Source: Streptomyces humicola
GTDB lineage: Bacteria > Actinomycetota > Actinomycetes > Streptomycetales > Streptomycetaceae
Assembly: GCF_024436035.1 (NCBI RefSeq)
Contig: NZ_JANFNG010000008.1
Location: forward strand, 62,001 to 126,000
Direction: 5' to 3'
Length of the DNA stretch: 64,000 nucleotides
Of the stretch, positions 9,309 to 19,028 are shown piece after piece. Numbering within the stretch: the first letter of the stretch is position 1; each line of letters starts with the position of its first letter. The notes beneath the pieces were generated by a model, which saw only the letters and a program-made list of their open reading frames with translations, did not search any database and had not been told where the DNA came from. A program made the position numbers and the translations under genes.

Positions 9309-9938
9309 ATGTCGACTCATGCCCAGCGTGAACGTCTTCTCCTCGCCGATCTCCTCGAAAGCGCCGGTCCCGACGCGCCGACGCTGTGCGAGAACTGGAC
9401 GGCGCGCGACCTGGCCGCCCACATCGTGGTGCGCGAACGGCGCGCCGACGCCGCAGGTCTGGTGATCCCCCAGCTGGCGGGGCGTCTGGAGAAGGCGCAC
9501 CGGGAGTTCGCGGGCAAGCCGTACGAGGAGCTGATCCAGCTCATCCGCACCGGGCCGCCACGGATGTCGCCGTTCTCCCTCAAGCAGATCGACGAGGCAG
9601 CCAACACGGTCGAGTTCTACGTTCACGCCGAGGACGTCAGGCGCGCACAGCCCGACTGGTCCCCGCGCACGCTCGACCCGGTCTTCTCCGACGCGCTGTG
9701 GGCACGGCTGGAGAAGGGGGCGCGGGTGCTGGGGCGCAAGTCCCCGGTCGGCCTGGTGCTGCGCCGCCCGGACGGCCAGACCGTGGTCGCCCACCGCGGG
9801 ACGCCCGTCGTCACCGTCACCGGGGAGCCGGGCGAACTGGTGCTCTTCGCCTTCGGCCGCCAGTCCGCCGCCCATGTCGAACTGGACGGCGACAAGGACG
9901 CGGTCGAACAGGTCAAGGAGGCGAAGCTCGGCATCTAG
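9309..9938 (+). CDS. TIGR03085-type metal-binding protein (DinB/MDMPI fold)
   Basis: The 209-residue protein begins with the pattern LLADLLESAGPDAPTLCENW then TARDLAAHI, typical of mycothiol-dependent maleylpyruvate isomerase N-terminal/DinB-like domains, and matches my recall of the TIGR03085 family. Family members are thought to bind a divalent metal through conserved His residues (here His34 in DLAAHIVVRE and others). The substrate is unknown. A TAAGCT hexamer ends 6 bases before the ATG, so the mRNA may be leaderless. The gene converges on hisF, with only 17 bases between the stops. Confidence 0.8.
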   Translation: MSTHAQRERLLLADLLESAGPDAPTLCENWTARDLAAHIVVRERRADAAGLVIPQLAGRLEKAHREFAGKPYEELIQLIRTGPPRMSPFSLKQIDEAANTVEFYVHAEDVRRAQPDWSPRTLDPVFSDALWARLEKGARVLGRKSPVGLVLRRPDGQTVVAHRGTPVVTVTGEPGELVLFAFGRQSAAHVELDGDKDAVEQVKEAKLGI

Positions 9939-9952
9939 CCGAGCGTTCGGCC
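9939..9952. terminator. Small hairpin between convergent stops
   Basis: GCCGA-gcgt-TCGGC lies exactly between the stop codons of the TIGR03085-type gene and hisF. At only 5 bp it is a weak bidirectional terminator candidate. Confidence 0.35.
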
Positions 9953-9955
9953 TCG

Positions 9956-10726
9956 CTAACGCACCAGGTGGCCGGCTTCGCGGAGCGTCTGCTTGACCTC
10001 GGCGATACGCAGGTCGCCGAAGTGGAAGACGCTCGCGGCGAGCACGGCGTCCGCGCCGGCCGCGATTGCGGGCGGGAAGTCGGCGAGCTTGCCGGCGCCT
10101 CCGCTGGCGATGACGGGTACGGTGACGTGCTTGCGCACGGCTTCGATCATCTCGGTGTCGTAGCCGTCCTTGGTGCCGTCGGCGTCCATGGAGTTGAGCA
10201 GGACCTCGCCCGCGCCGAGTTCGGCAGCGCGGTGCGCCCACTCGACCGCGTCGATGCCCGTGCCGCGGCGCCCGCCGTGCGTGGTGACCTCGAAGCCCGA
10301 GGGCGTCACCGTGCCCTCCGGGCAGCGCCTGGCGTCCACCGAGAGCACCAGCACCTGGCGGCCGAACCGCTCGGAGATCTCGCGGATCAGCTCGGGGCGG
10401 GCGATCGCGGCCGTGTTGACCCCGACCTTGTCGGCACCGGCCCGCAGCAGCCGGTCGACGTCCTCGGCGCTGCGCACCCCGCCGCCGACGGTGAGCGGGA
10501 TGAAGACCTGCTCGGCGGTGCGGCGCACCACGTCGTACGTGGTCTCCCGGTTGCCGGACGAGGCGGTGATGTCGAGGAAGGTGAGCTCGTCGGCGCCCTC
10601 CGCGTCGTAGATCTTCGCCATCTCGACGGGGTCGCCGGCGTCCCGCAGGTGCTGGAAGTTGACGCCCTTGACGACACGGCCCTCCGTGACGTCGAGGCAC
10701 GGGATGACCCGTACGGCCACGCTCAT
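9956..10726 (-). CDS. hisF: Imidazole glycerol phosphate synthase, cyclase subunit
   Basis: HisF forms IGP and AICAR from PRFAR with ammonia delivered by HisH. The 256-residue barrel has the two catalytic Asp residues at Asp12 (PCLDVTEG) and Asp131 (LSVDARR). The open frame continues upstream in the wrong register, so I chose ATG 10726 with an AGAGGAG site. This start overlaps the stop of the RidA gene (ATGA). It is the last gene of the his run that starts at hisD. Confidence 0.96.
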   Translation of the reverse strand: MSVAVRVIPCLDVTEGRVVKGVNFQHLRDAGDPVEMAKIYDAEGADELTFLDITASSGNRETTYDVVRRTAEQVFIPLTVGGGVRSAEDVDRLLRAGADKVGVNTAAIARPELIREISERFGRQVLVLSVDARRCPEGTVTPSGFEVTTHGGRRGTGIDAVEWAHRAAELGAGEVLLNSMDADGTKDGYDTEMIEAVRKHVTVPVIASGGAGKLADFPPAIAAGADAVLAASVFHFGDLRIAEVKQTLREAGHLVR

Positions 10727-11160
10727 TGCGCTGCTCCTCTGTAAGCCTCTAGTTCGACCTCCACCAGCACGCGCGAGTCGACGAAGCCGGAGACCACGAC
10801 GAGTGTCGCGGCCGGGCGAACGGAGTCGAACAGCTCCTTGTGCGCGCGGCCCACGGCGTCCACGTCGCGGGCGTGCGTGAGGTACATGCGGGTGCGGATG
10901 ACGTCGGCGGGCCCGAGGCCGAACTCCTCCAGCGCGGCGAGCGCATTGCGGAAGGCCACCTTCGCCTGCTCGAACGGGTCTCCCTCGCCCTGGAGCACGC
11001 CGCCCACCAGCGGCATCGTGCCGGAGACCAGGACCCGGTCGCCGGCCGCCACCGCCCGGGCGAAGCCTATGGTCTCCTCCCACGGGCTGTCGGTCTGGTG
11101 GCGGCGCACCCCGGGGGTTCCGGTGGCGGCGGACGGCTGGACGGGCCCGGGTACGATCAT
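10723..11160 (-). CDS. RidA family reactive-intermediate deaminase
   Basis: RidA-type proteins hydrolyse reactive enamine/imine intermediates, often from PLP enzymes. The 145-residue length and the core [16 protein letters not shown], which includes the family's key Arg, followed by [10 protein letters not shown] fit the YjgF/YER057c/UK114 fold. The gene overlaps priA upstream and hisF downstream by four bases each (ATGA junctions), so it is a true operon member. That position suggests it detoxifies intermediates around HisC or related PLP enzymes, which is inference. Confidence 0.88.
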   Translation of the reverse strand: MIVPGPVQPSAATGTPGVRRHQTDSPWEETIGFARAVAAGDRVLVSGTMPLVGGVLQGEGDPFEQAKVAFRNALAALEEFGLGPADVIRTRMYLTHARDVDAVGRAHKELFDSVRPAATLVVVSGFVDSRVLVEVELEAYRGAAQ

Positions 11161-11909
11161 GGCTGGGATGCCTCCGAAGCGGTCGACACGGCCTGCAACG
11201 CTTCTTCCAGGGTGAACGCGTTGGCATAGAGCGCCTTGCCCACGATGGCGCCTTCGACACCCTCGGGTACCAGCCTCGCGATCGCCCGCAGGTCGTCAAG
11301 GGATGAGACGCCGCCGGAGGCGACCACGGGCTTGTCGGTGGCGGCGCACACGTTCCGCAGCAGGTCGAGGTTGGGGCCCTGCAGGGTGCCGTCCTTGGCG
11401 ATGTCGGTGACGACGTAGCGGGCGCAGCCCTCGGAGTCGAGCCGGGCGAGCGTCTCGTAAAGGTCGCCGCCGTCGCGCGTCCAGCCGCGGCCGCGCAGCG
11501 TGGTGCCGCGGACGTCGAGGCCGACGGCGATGCGGTCACCGTGCTCGGCGATCACCTTGGCGACCCACTCGGGGGACTCCAGGGCCGCGGTGCCGAGGTT
11601 GACGCGGGTGCAGCCGGTGGCCAGCGCGGCAGCCAGCGAGGCGTCGTCGCGGATGCCGCCGGAGAGCTCGACCTTGATGTCCATCGAGTGAGTGACCTCG
11701 GCGATCTGCGCACGGTTGTCGCCGGTGCCGAACGCCGCGTCGAGGTCCACCAGGTGCAGCCACTCGGCGCCGGCACGCTGCCAGGCGAGCGCCGCGGCCA
11801 GCGGGTCGCCGTACGACGTCTCGGAGCCGGACTCGCCATGGACCAGGCGGACGGCCTGGCCGTCGCGGACGTCCACGGCGGGGAGAAGTTCGAGGCGGTG
11901 CGTCGTCAT
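11157..11909 (-). CDS. priA: Bifunctional isomerase PriA (HisA/TrpF)
   Basis: The 250-residue barrel is a HisA homologue with catalytic Asp13 (PAVDVRDG) and Asp132 (GLDVRG). In actinobacteria this protein, named PriA, isomerises both ProFAR (histidine) and PRA (tryptophan). Loop residues [10 protein letters not shown] (139-148) match the arrangement linked to dual activity. No separate trpF lies beside the trp genes here, which fits. The start ATG 11909 was chosen because it opens the family's conserved N-terminus; the open frame extends 34 codons further into hisH. The stop overlaps the RidA gene start. Confidence 0.93.
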   Translation of the reverse strand: MTTHRLELLPAVDVRDGQAVRLVHGESGSETSYGDPLAAALAWQRAGAEWLHLVDLDAAFGTGDNRAQIAEVTHSMDIKVELSGGIRDDASLAAALATGCTRVNLGTAALESPEWVAKVIAEHGDRIAVGLDVRGTTLRGRGWTRDGGDLYETLARLDSEGCARYVVTDIAKDGTLQGPNLDLLRNVCAATDKPVVASGGVSSLDDLRAIARLVPEGVEGAIVGKALYANAFTLEEALQAVSTASEASQP

Positions 11910-11922
11910 GGTGTGCGTGGTC

Positions 11923-12558
11923 CTAGAGGGAGGTGATCCAGTTGGTGAGCAGCTGGGCGCCGGCGTCGCCGGACTTCTCGGGGTGGAACTGGGTGGCCCA
12001 CAGCGGACCATTCTCCACAGCCGCCACGAACGGCTCGCCGTGCGTGGTCCAGGTGACCTTCGGGGGGTGGAAGGCGTCGCTCGTGGCGTCGAGCTCCCAG
12101 GCGTTCACCGCGTAGGAGTGGACGAAGTAGAAGCGCTCCTCCGGGTCCAGCCCGGCGAAAAGACGGGAGCCCTCGGGTGCCTTGACGGTGTTCCACCCCA
12201 TGTGCGGCACGACGGGCGCCCGCAGCGGCTCCACGGTGCCGGGCCACTGGTCGCACCCCTCGGTCTCCACACCGTGCTCGACGCCGCGGGCGAAGAGGAT
12301 CTGCATGCCGACGCAGATGCCCATCACCGCGCGGCCGCCGGCGAGCCGCCGACCGATGATCCAGTCGCCGCGTGCGGTCTTCAGCCCCGCCATGCAGGCG
12401 GCGAAGGCACCGACGCCGGGGACGAGCAGACCGTCGGCTGCCATCGCCTTGTCGTAGTCGGCGGTGATCTCCACGTCGGCTCCGACGCGGGCCAGCGCCC
12501 GCTCAGCGGAGCGGACGTTTCCGAAGCCGTAGTCGAAGACGACCACGCGCTTGCTCAT
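11923..12558 (-). CDS. hisH: Imidazole glycerol phosphate synthase, glutaminase subunit
   Basis: HisH releases ammonia from glutamine for HisF. The 211-residue class I amidotransferase has the nucleophile Cys82 in GICVGMQ and the His-x-Glu pair in QFHPEKSG near residue 193. It is followed after 13 bases by priA. Upstream, 39 bases separate it from a 50-codon membrane protein gene. The start is preceded by a GGGAAGGGAA site. Confidence 0.96.
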   Translation of the reverse strand: MSKRVVVFDYGFGNVRSAERALARVGADVEITADYDKAMAADGLLVPGVGAFAACMAGLKTARGDWIIGRRLAGGRAVMGICVGMQILFARGVEHGVETEGCDQWPGTVEPLRAPVVPHMGWNTVKAPEGSRLFAGLDPEERFYFVHSYAVNAWELDATSDAFHPPKVTWTTHGEPFVAAVENGPLWATQFHPEKSGDAGAQLLTNWITSL

Positions 12559-12597
12559 CGGTGTTCCCTTCCCAGTCCGCAGGGGCCGGTCATGCGG

Positions 12598-12750
12598 CTA
12601 CAGCCGCAGCAGACCGGCGGCGAGCGACATCACGGCGCCGGCGGCGAGCACCACGATCACGCTCTTGGGCATCTTCTGCTTCCAGAACGAGTAGACCCCG
12701 CCGAGAAGGAAGAGGCCGAGCAGGATCAGCAGTGTGGCGGCGGTACTCAT
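12598..12750 (-). CDS. 50-residue membrane protein inside the his operon
   Basis: A complete short frame fills most of the gap between hisB and hisH: ATG 12750 to TAG 12598. It reads MSTAATLLILLGLFLLGGVY, then a basic turn SFWKQKMPKS, then a second hydrophobic helix ending AAGLLRL. Two short membrane helices with a positively charged loop are a real-protein pattern rather than a shadow. The start is three bases after the hisB stop, which implies translational coupling. I recall small membrane proteins at this place in other Streptomyces his operons. Function unknown. Confidence 0.8.
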   Translation of the reverse strand: MSTAATLLILLGLFLLGGVYSFWKQKMPKSVIVVLAAGAVMSLAAGLLRL

Positions 12751-12753
12751 CGT

Positions 12754-13344
12754 TTACAGGGCGCCCTTGGTCGAGGGGATTCCGGTCTGCCGCGGGTCGA
12801 TCTCCGAGGCATAGCGCAGGGCTCGGGCGAGCGCCTTGAACTGGCATTCGACGATGTGGTGCGCGTTGCGTCCGTACGGCACGTGCACGTGCAGCGCGAT
12901 CTGCGCCTGTGCGACGAAGGACTCCAGGATGTGCCGGGTCATGGTGGTGTCGTACGAGCCGATCATCGGCGCCATGCCCTCGGGCTCGGTGTGCACCAGG
13001 TACGGGCGGCCGGAGAGGTCGACCGTCACCTGGGCCAGCGACTCGTCCAGCGGGACGGAGGCATTGGCGAAGCGGACGATGCCGTGCTTGTCGCCGAGCG
13101 CCTGCTTGAAGGCGGCGCCGAGGGCGAGCGAGGTGTCCTCGATGGTGTGGTGGCTGTCGATGTGCAGGTCGCCGTCGGTCTTGACGGTGAGGTCGAAGAG
13201 GCCGTGGCGGCCGAGCTGGTCGAGCATGTGGTCGTAGAAGCCCACGCCTGTTGAAACAGCTACATCGCCCTTACCGTCGAGATTGATCTCGACGACAACG
13301 GAGGTCTCCTTGGTGGTGCGTTCCACGCGGCCCACGCGGGTCAT
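12754..13344 (-). CDS. hisB: Imidazoleglycerol-phosphate dehydratase
   Basis: HisB dehydrates IGP to imidazole acetol phosphate. The 196-residue protein is monofunctional, without the phosphatase domain of the enteric enzyme. Duplicated metal-binding motifs are visible: DSHHTIED (63-70) and NAHHIVE (160-166). The ATG 13344 overlaps the hisC stop (ATGA) and was chosen over the longer open frame because of this coupling and the family's usual length. The histidinol-phosphate phosphatase must be encoded elsewhere. Confidence 0.96.
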   Translation of the reverse strand: MTRVGRVERTTKETSVVVEINLDGKGDVAVSTGVGFYDHMLDQLGRHGLFDLTVKTDGDLHIDSHHTIEDTSLALGAAFKQALGDKHGIVRFANASVPLDESLAQVTVDLSGRPYLVHTEPEGMAPMIGSYDTTMTRHILESFVAQAQIALHVHVPYGRNAHHIVECQFKALARALRYASEIDPRQTGIPSTKGAL

Positions 13345-14462
13345 GTGCTCGGGGTCTCCTTCTTGATCGCGCGCACCGCATCGAGGAACGCGTCGTTCTC
13401 GGCCGGGGTGCCAGCGGTGACCCGCAGCCAGCCCGGTACGCCGTTGTCCCGGACGAGGACGCCGTGGTCGAGGATGGCCTGCCAGGCGCTGTGGCTGTCC
13501 TCGAACCGCCCGAACTGCACGAAGTTGGCGTCGGAGTCGGTGACCTCGTAGCCGATGGCGCACAGCTCCTCGACGAGGCGGTCGCGCTCGGCCTTGAGCT
13601 CGTCGACGTACCCCAGCAGGGTATCGGTGTGCTCCAGGGCGGCGAGCGCGGTGGCCTGGGTGACGGCCGAGAGGTGGTAGGGCAGCCGCACCAGCTGGAC
13701 GGCGTCGACGACGGCCGGGTCGGCGGCGAGGTAGCCGAGGCGCAGGCCCGCCGCGCCGAAGGCCTTGGACATGGTCCGGGAGAGCACCAGGTTGGGCCGG
13801 CCCTCGATCAGCGGCAGCAGCGACGGGCGGTGGCTGAACTCGACGTACGCCTCGTCGATCACCACGAGCGCCCCGGCGGTGTCCGCCTTGGCGGCCTGGG
13901 CGGCCTCGTAGAGGGCGAGGACGGTCCCGGCGTCCACGGCGGTGCCGGTCGGGTTGTTCGGGGAGCAGATGAAGACCACGTCGGGCCTGCGCGCCGCGAT
14001 CTCCGCCGTGGCCGCCTCGACGTCGATGGTGAAGTCGGCGTTGCGCAGGCCGGAGATCCAGCCGGTGCCGGTGCCGCGCGCGATCAGGGCGTGCATCGAG
14101 TACGAGGGCTCGAAGCCGAGCGCGGTGCGGCCGGGCCCGCCGAAGGCCTGCAGCAGCTGCTGGATGATCTCGTTGGAGCCGTTGGCGGCCCAGACGTTGG
14201 CCGGGGCCACCTCGTACCCGCCGGTGCGGGTGAGGTACCTCGCCAGCTCGGTGCGCAGCTCGACCGCCTCCCGGTCCGGGTAACGGTTGAGCTCACGGGC
14301 GGCCTCCCGCACCCGCTCGGTGATCCGCTCGATGAGCGGCTCGGGCAGCGGGTAGGGGTTCTCGTTGGTGTTGAGGCGGACCGGGACGTCCAGCTGGGGT
14401 GCGCCGTAGGGGGACTTGCCGCGCAGCTCGTCCCGGATCGGCAGGTCGTCGATTCCGGTCAC
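13341..14462 (-). CDS. hisC: Histidinol-phosphate aminotransferase
   Basis: HisC transfers an amino group from glutamate to imidazole acetol phosphate with PLP. The 373-residue fold-type I aminotransferase has the PLP-ring Asp in [10 protein letters not shown] (200-209), the Asn-Pro block SPNNPTGT (167-174) and the Schiff-base Lys233 in RTMSKAFG. The start is GTG 14462, overlapping the hisD stop (GTGA), which defines it against a longer open frame. The downstream end overlaps hisB the same way. Confidence 0.96.
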   Translation of the reverse strand: MTGIDDLPIRDELRGKSPYGAPQLDVPVRLNTNENPYPLPEPLIERITERVREAARELNRYPDREAVELRTELARYLTRTGGYEVAPANVWAANGSNEIIQQLLQAFGGPGRTALGFEPSYSMHALIARGTGTGWISGLRNADFTIDVEAATAEIAARRPDVVFICSPNNPTGTAVDAGTVLALYEAAQAAKADTAGALVVIDEAYVEFSHRPSLLPLIEGRPNLVLSRTMSKAFGAAGLRLGYLAADPAVVDAVQLVRLPYHLSAVTQATALAALEHTDTLLGYVDELKAERDRLVEELCAIGYEVTDSDANFVQFGRFEDSHSAWQAILDHGVLVRDNGVPGWLRVTAGTPAENDAFLDAVRAIKKETPST

Positions 14463-15805
14463 TGTCCGGGCACCTTCCACTCGCTGTGCCGGTCTTGTCC
14501 GCCTCCGGCAAAACGCGCCTTGATCGCCGCGCCGTGCGCCGGGAGGTCCTCGGCGTCGGCGAGGGTGACGACGTGGTGGGCGACCTCGGCGAGGGCGTCG
14601 CGCGAGTAGTCGACGACGTGGATGCCGCGGAGGAAGGACTGCACGGACAGGCCCGAGGAGTGGCAGGCGCAGCCGCCGGTGGGCAGGACGTGGTTGGAGC
14701 CGGCGCAGTAGTCGCCGAGCGAGACCGGGGCGTACGGCCCGACGAAGATCGCGCCGGCGTTGCGCACCCGGGCGGCGACCTCGCCGGCGTTCTCGGTCTG
14801 GATCTCCAGGTGCTCTGCGGCGTAGGCGTCGACGACCTTCAGCCCCTGGTCGAGCGTGTCGACGAGGACGGTCGCGGACTGGGTGCCGGACAGCGCCTCG
14901 GTGATCCTGGCGACGTGCTTGGCGGCCGCGACCTGGGCCTCCAGCTCCTTGTCGACCTGATCGGCGAGCTCGGTGGAGGTGGTGACCAGTACGGCGGCGG
15001 CGAGCGTGTCGTGCTCGGCCTGGCTGATCAGGTCGGAGGCGACGTGTGCGGGGTCGGCGGTCGCGTCGGCCAGGATGGCGATCTCGGTGGGGCCGGCCTC
15101 GGCGTCGATGCCGATACGGCCCTTGAGCAGGCGCTTGGCGGCCGCGACCCAGATGTTGCCGGGACCGGTGACCAGCTGCGCCGGGCGGCACTCGTCGGTG
15201 CCGTACGCGAACATGGCGATCGCCTGGGCGCCGCCGGCCGCGTACACCTCGTCGACGCCCAGCAGTGCGCAGGCCGCGAGGATCGTCGGGTGCGGGAGCC
15301 CGTCGAAATCACGCTGCGGCGGGCTGGCCACGGCGAGGGACTCGACGCCCGCCTCCTGGGCCGGGACGACGTTCATCACCACGGAGGAGGGGTAGACGGC
15401 CTTGCCGCCGGGCACATACAGGCCCACCCGCTCCACCGGCACCCACCGCTCGGTGACCGTGCCGCCGGGCACGACGTGGGTGGTGTGGTCGGTGCGCCGC
15501 TGCTCGCCGTGGACGAGCCGCGCCCTGCGGATCGACTCCTCCAGAGCCGTACGTACGGCCGGATCCAGACGGTCGAGGGCGCGGGTGAGCGCCTCGGCGG
15601 GCACGCGGACCCGCTCGATCTCGACACCGTCGAACCGCTGCGCATAGTCGATCAGCGCCGCGGTGCCGCGATGCTGCACGTCGTCGCAGATCGGCCGCAC
15701 CTTCTCCAGGGCGGCCTCGACGTCGAGCTCGGCACGGGGCAGCAGGTCACGGTCGATGCCGCCTTCGGGGAAGGCGTCGCCGCGCAGATCGATTCGGGAG
15801 ATCAC
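14459..15805 (-). CDS. hisD: Histidinol dehydrogenase
   Basis: HisD performs the last two oxidations, histidinol to histidine, with NAD and Zn. The 448-residue protein starts [15 protein letters not shown] after its initiator and carries the conserved blocks [15 protein letters not shown] and the C-terminal segment [12 protein letters not shown], which holds a Zn-ligand region. I chose GTG 15805 because it begins the conserved N-terminus; the ribosome binding site (TTGAGGG) is close. It is the first gene of the hisD-hisC-hisB-hisH-priA-ridA-hisF run, so the operon promoter should lie in 15806-15996, shared with the divergent gene. Confidence 0.95.
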   Translation of the reverse strand: MISRIDLRGDAFPEGGIDRDLLPRAELDVEAALEKVRPICDDVQHRGTAALIDYAQRFDGVEIERVRVPAEALTRALDRLDPAVRTALEESIRRARLVHGEQRRTDHTTHVVPGGTVTERWVPVERVGLYVPGGKAVYPSSVVMNVVPAQEAGVESLAVASPPQRDFDGLPHPTILAACALLGVDEVYAAGGAQAIAMFAYGTDECRPAQLVTGPGNIWVAAAKRLLKGRIGIDAEAGPTEIAILADATADPAHVASDLISQAEHDTLAAAVLVTTSTELADQVDKELEAQVAAAKHVARITEALSGTQSATVLVDTLDQGLKVVDAYAAEHLEIQTENAGEVAARVRNAGAIFVGPYAPVSLGDYCAGSNHVLPTGGCACHSSGLSVQSFLRGIHVVDYSRDALAEVAHHVVTLADAEDLPAHGAAIKARFAGGGQDRHSEWKVPGQ

Positions 15806-15996
15806 GCCCTCAAGTGTAGAGATGCCGCGCGCCCGCCGTTGCGGAGCTCCACTGAGTGAGATGCGCCGCGTCCACCGGACGCCTGTCATGACCGCGGCAC
15901 AGGAGTGGCCGGATCCGGCCATTCGGCGTACCCGTGGGAGGCGGGAACCGCTAGGTTGCCGATCGGGATGATCACCGTGTTCGGGGAGGGACGGCT

Positions 15997-17547
15997 GTGA
16001 CCGAGCCGCAGGGCCTGACATCCACCGAGGAACATCTCTGGGAGACCTTCCGCCGTGGCGACCTGTGCGACGTGCGCACCGGCGACCCGGAGCTCGACGA
16101 CCCCACCGCACAGCACGACTGGGGCCCCGAGCGCACCGTGCGAGCCGAGATCATCGCACGGCTGCTGCTCGACGGGCCGCCGCACGAGCCCGGCCGGGTG
16201 GCGGCGCTCAAGCTCGCGGGCGCCGCGATCACCGGCCTGCTCAACCTCGCCGGCGGCCGCGTCGTGCCCTATCTGGAGCTGCGCAACTGCCGTTTCGACA
16301 CCGAAATCCGGCTGCCCGAGGCCCACTTCGCGACGATCCGGCTCATCCGCTGCGCGATTCCGCGGTTCGAGGCGGCGCGGCTGGCCACGGCAGGTGATCT
16401 TCATCTCGTGCAGTCGACGATCGAGGCCGGCATCCGCCTCACCGATGCGCACATCGGCACCGATCTTCTCCTCAACCAGATGACCGTGCGCCGGGACCGC
16501 AACGGACGCGCCGTCTCCGCCGACGGACTGACGGTGGGTCAGGACGTGGAGGCCGAACTGATCACCGCCGACGGGGAGATCAGCCTGCGCAGCGCCCGCA
16601 TCGGCGGCCGGCTGAGCCTGCGCGGCAGCGAGTTGCGCAACCCGGGCGGGCGGTACGCGCTCAACGCGGCGCGCGTCACGGTCGAGCACACCCTCTACCT
16701 CAGTTCGGGCTGGACGAGCGGCTACTACGGGGGCGGCACACCGCCGATGGGCGTCCGCACCCGCCGTTTCGTCGCCGAGGGCGGAATCCGGCTCGACGAC
16801 GGGCGGTTCGGCAACGGCATCATCGCCGACAAGGCCCGGTTCCTGCTCAGCGGCGCACAGCAGCTGTCGCTGCGCCGGATTCAGACGCCCGAACTGCGGC
16901 TCGCCCTCGAAGAACCTCCGTCGGGGCGGATCTCGCTCGCCGGTGCGCGGGTCGGCAATCTCACCGACGCCCAGTCGAGCTGGCCCAGCGCCGGGCGCAT
17001 CGACCTCGCCGGGTTCACCTACGAGACGATCGCCGCCCACGGCTCGTTCCCGCTGCACCGCAGGATCGCCTGGCTCGCGGACGCCACCCCCGAGTACAAC
17101 CCGGAGCCCTACGAGCACCTGGCGCAGGCGCTGCGCGGCGGCGGCGAGGACAACGATGCCCGCGAAGTGCTGCTGGCCAGGCAGCGCAGGCGGCGCGAGA
17201 CGCTGCCGCTGGCCGGCACGGTGTGGGGCTATGTGCAGGACATCACGGTCGGATACGGCTACCGGCCGGGCCGGGCCGCGCTGTGGCTCGCGGTGCTGTG
17301 GGCGGTCGGTACGACGTATTTCGCGTGCGGTCCGGCGCCGCTGCCCGTCGACGAACACGCGTGGCCGCACTGGAACCCGGCGCTGTTCTCCCTCGACCTG
17401 CTGCTTCCGTTCGTCGATCTCGGGCAGAGCCATGCCTGGCGGCTGGCGGGGACGGCGCAGTGGGGGGCCACGGTGATGACGCTGGTGGGCTGGATCCTGG
17501 CGACGACGGTCGCGGCGGGAGCCTCGCGGCTGCTGCGCCGCGGCTGA
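15997..17547 (+). CDS. Membrane-anchored beta-repeat protein, function unknown
   Basis: The 516-residue protein has a long N-terminal part (about 60-330) made of short periodic units of the type 'gc.itG.l.L.g..i...l.l.n..f', e.g. [30 protein letters not shown] and [10 protein letters not shown]. This suggests a right-handed beta-solenoid resembling pentapeptide-repeat or bactofilin folds. After a helical region it ends in about three membrane helices (near 425-445, 460-475, 490-510). Similar Streptomyces proteins are often labelled membrane-associated oxidoreductase, for which I see no cofactor motif. Start GTG 15997 has GGGGAGGG upstream. Divergent from hisD. Confidence 0.75.
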   Translation: MTEPQGLTSTEEHLWETFRRGDLCDVRTGDPELDDPTAQHDWGPERTVRAEIIARLLLDGPPHEPGRVAALKLAGAAITGLLNLAGGRVVPYLELRNCRFDTEIRLPEAHFATIRLIRCAIPRFEAARLATAGDLHLVQSTIEAGIRLTDAHIGTDLLLNQMTVRRDRNGRAVSADGLTVGQDVEAELITADGEISLRSARIGGRLSLRGSELRNPGGRYALNAARVTVEHTLYLSSGWTSGYYGGGTPPMGVRTRRFVAEGGIRLDDGRFGNGIIADKARFLLSGAQQLSLRRIQTPELRLALEEPPSGRISLAGARVGNLTDAQSSWPSAGRIDLAGFTYETIAAHGSFPLHRRIAWLADATPEYNPEPYEHLAQALRGGGEDNDAREVLLARQRRRRETLPLAGTVWGYVQDITVGYGYRPGRAALWLAVLWAVGTTYFACGPAPLPVDEHAWPHWNPALFSLDLLLPFVDLGQSHAWRLAGTAQWGATVMTLVGWILATTVAAGASRLLRRG

Positions 17548-17618
17548 CGCCCGGCTCCTTACGGCTCCTGCGGCTCCGCCTGACTTCCCCGCCCGCGGGG
17601 CGCATAGGCTTGCGTGCT

Positions 17619-18338
17619 GTGACCGTTCGTCTGCCGCTCTTCCCCCTCGGCTCGGTGCTCTTCCCCGGGCTTGTGCTGCCGCTCAACATCTTCGAGGAGC
17701 GGTACCGGGCGCTCGCCCGCGATCTGCTGGCGATCCCCGAGGACGAGCCGCGGCAGTTCGGCGTCGTGGCGATCCGGGACGGTTCCGAGGTGGCGCCGAG
17801 CGGTCCGGGCGTCACGGACTCCGGGCCCGCGGCAGGCTTCGGACCGGACCTGAGCACGGCGCTGCACCAGGTCGGCTGCGTCGCCGACACGGCCTCGTTG
17901 AGCGAGCGGGAGGGCGGCGGCTACGAGCTGGTGGCCACCGGCACCACGCGCTTCCGGTTGCTGTCGGTGGACACCGGCGGACCGTATCTGGTGGGCGAGG
18001 TCGAGGAGTTGCCCGAGGAGCCGGGCGAGGGAGCGGGGTCACTGGCGGGCGCGGTCGAACGGGCCTTCCGCACCTACCAGAAGCAGCTCGCCGGTGCGCG
18101 TGAGCGCACCCTGTCCGCGTCGCAGGAGCTGCCCGACCGGCCCTCCGTGCTGTCGTATCTGGTGGCGGCCGCGACCGTGGTCGAAGTGCCGGTCAAGCAG
18201 CGGCTGTTGGAGGCTGCGGACACGGCGACGCGGCTGCGGGAGGAACTGAAACTCCTGCGCCTGGAGACCGCGGTGATCGGTAAGCTCCCGTCGCTGCCGG
18301 CGATCGAGCTGACCCGGCAGCCGACCAACCGCAACTGA
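17619..18338 (+). CDS. LON substrate-binding domain protein
   Basis: The 239-residue protein matches the N-terminal LON (PUA-like) domain alone: RLPLFPLGSVLFPGLVLPLN and IFEERYRAL at the start, and the later FGVVAIRDG strand. There is no AAA or protease domain, so it is a stand-alone LON-domain protein, a common actinobacterial family of unknown role that may bind protein substrates. The upstream frame is open; GTG 17619 opens the conserved domain. A TAGGCT hexamer ends 8 bases before it, so the transcript may be leaderless. The ybaK gene follows after 21 bases. Confidence 0.88.
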   Translation: MTVRLPLFPLGSVLFPGLVLPLNIFEERYRALARDLLAIPEDEPRQFGVVAIRDGSEVAPSGPGVTDSGPAAGFGPDLSTALHQVGCVADTASLSEREGGGYELVATGTTRFRLLSVDTGGPYLVGEVEELPEEPGEGAGSLAGAVERAFRTYQKQLAGARERTLSASQELPDRPSVLSYLVAAATVVEVPVKQRLLEAADTATRLREELKLLRLETAVIGKLPSLPAIELTRQPTNRN

Positions 18339-18359
18339 TCACCCACCGGAGGCGGCACC

Positions 18360-18872
18360 GTGGGCAGGAAGGCGAAGGCGAAGGCGAAGGAGGCCGGGTC
18401 GGGGTCCACGCCCGCGACGGCGGCGCTGGCTGCGGCCGGTGTGGAGTTCACCGTGCACTCCTACGACCACGATCCGGCAGCCGCGTCATACGGCGAGGAG
18501 GCCGCGCAGGCCATGGGTGCCGCCCCCGAGCGCGTCTTCAAGACCCTCGTCGCGGATGTGGACGGCGCGCTGACGGTCGGGGTGGTGCCGGTCGCGGGGT
18601 CGCTGGATCTGAAGGCACTTGCGGCGGCGGCCGGAGGCAAGCGCGCCGCGATGGCCGATCCTGCGGCAGCGGAGCGCACCACCGGTTACGTACGCGGTGG
18701 CATCTCACCGCTCGGGCAGCGCAAACGGCTGCGCACCGTCGTCGACGTCTCGGCGCTCGATCACGCGACCGTGTTCGTCTCGGCGGGACGGCGAGGTCTC
18801 GAGGTGGAACTGGCCCCGCAGCTCCTGATCGAGCTTACGGACGCCGTCACCGCCGCCATCGGCCGCGCCTGA
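18360..18872 (+). CDS. ybaK: YbaK/EbsC family Cys-tRNA(Pro) deacylase
   Basis: YbaK proteins hydrolyse Cys mis-attached to tRNA(Pro). The 170-residue protein has the family blocks EERVFKTLVA-like (PERVFKTLVADVDG, with the key Lys), AAAGGKRAAMAD and the Gly-rich YVRGGISPLGQRKRL. The N-terminus is Lys/Ala-rich (KAKAKAKEAG). The start is GTG 18360 with a good GGAGG site. It is probably co-transcribed with the LON-domain gene. The symbol follows the E. coli homologue. Confidence 0.9.
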   Translation: MGRKAKAKAKEAGSGSTPATAALAAAGVEFTVHSYDHDPAAASYGEEAAQAMGAAPERVFKTLVADVDGALTVGVVPVAGSLDLKALAAAAGGKRAAMADPAAAERTTGYVRGGISPLGQRKRLRTVVDVSALDHATVFVSAGRRGLEVELAPQLLIELTDAVTAAIGRA

Positions 18873-18951
18873 CCCTCGACAGCCTGGCAGGTGCGGCGCA
18901 CGCTAGCAGCAGGAGCGCGGGCGAGCGCCCCGCGCGGAGAGGCGGGAACCG

Positions 18952-19026
18952 ATGTCGAAGCGGACTCGCAAGCGCAAGTGGCGGCTGAAGAAGCGCCACG
19001 CCAACCACGGACACCGTCCCGCGTGA
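18952..19026 (+). CDS. Probable ribosomal protein bL37 (24 residues)
   Basis: A 24-codon frame from ATG 18952 to TGA 19026 encodes MSKRTRKRKW then RLKKRHANHGHRPA. Size, extreme basicity and the ANHGxRP ending match the actinobacterial 50S protein bL37, first seen in mycobacterial ribosome structures. A purine-rich GGAGAGG lies upstream. It stands alone between ybaK and a convergent membrane gene. The His-rich C-terminus and Trp10 differ from the mycobacterial sequence as I remember it, so this is a family-level call. Confidence 0.75.
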   Translation: MSKRTRKRKWRLKKRHANHGHRPA

Positions 19027-19028
19027 CG

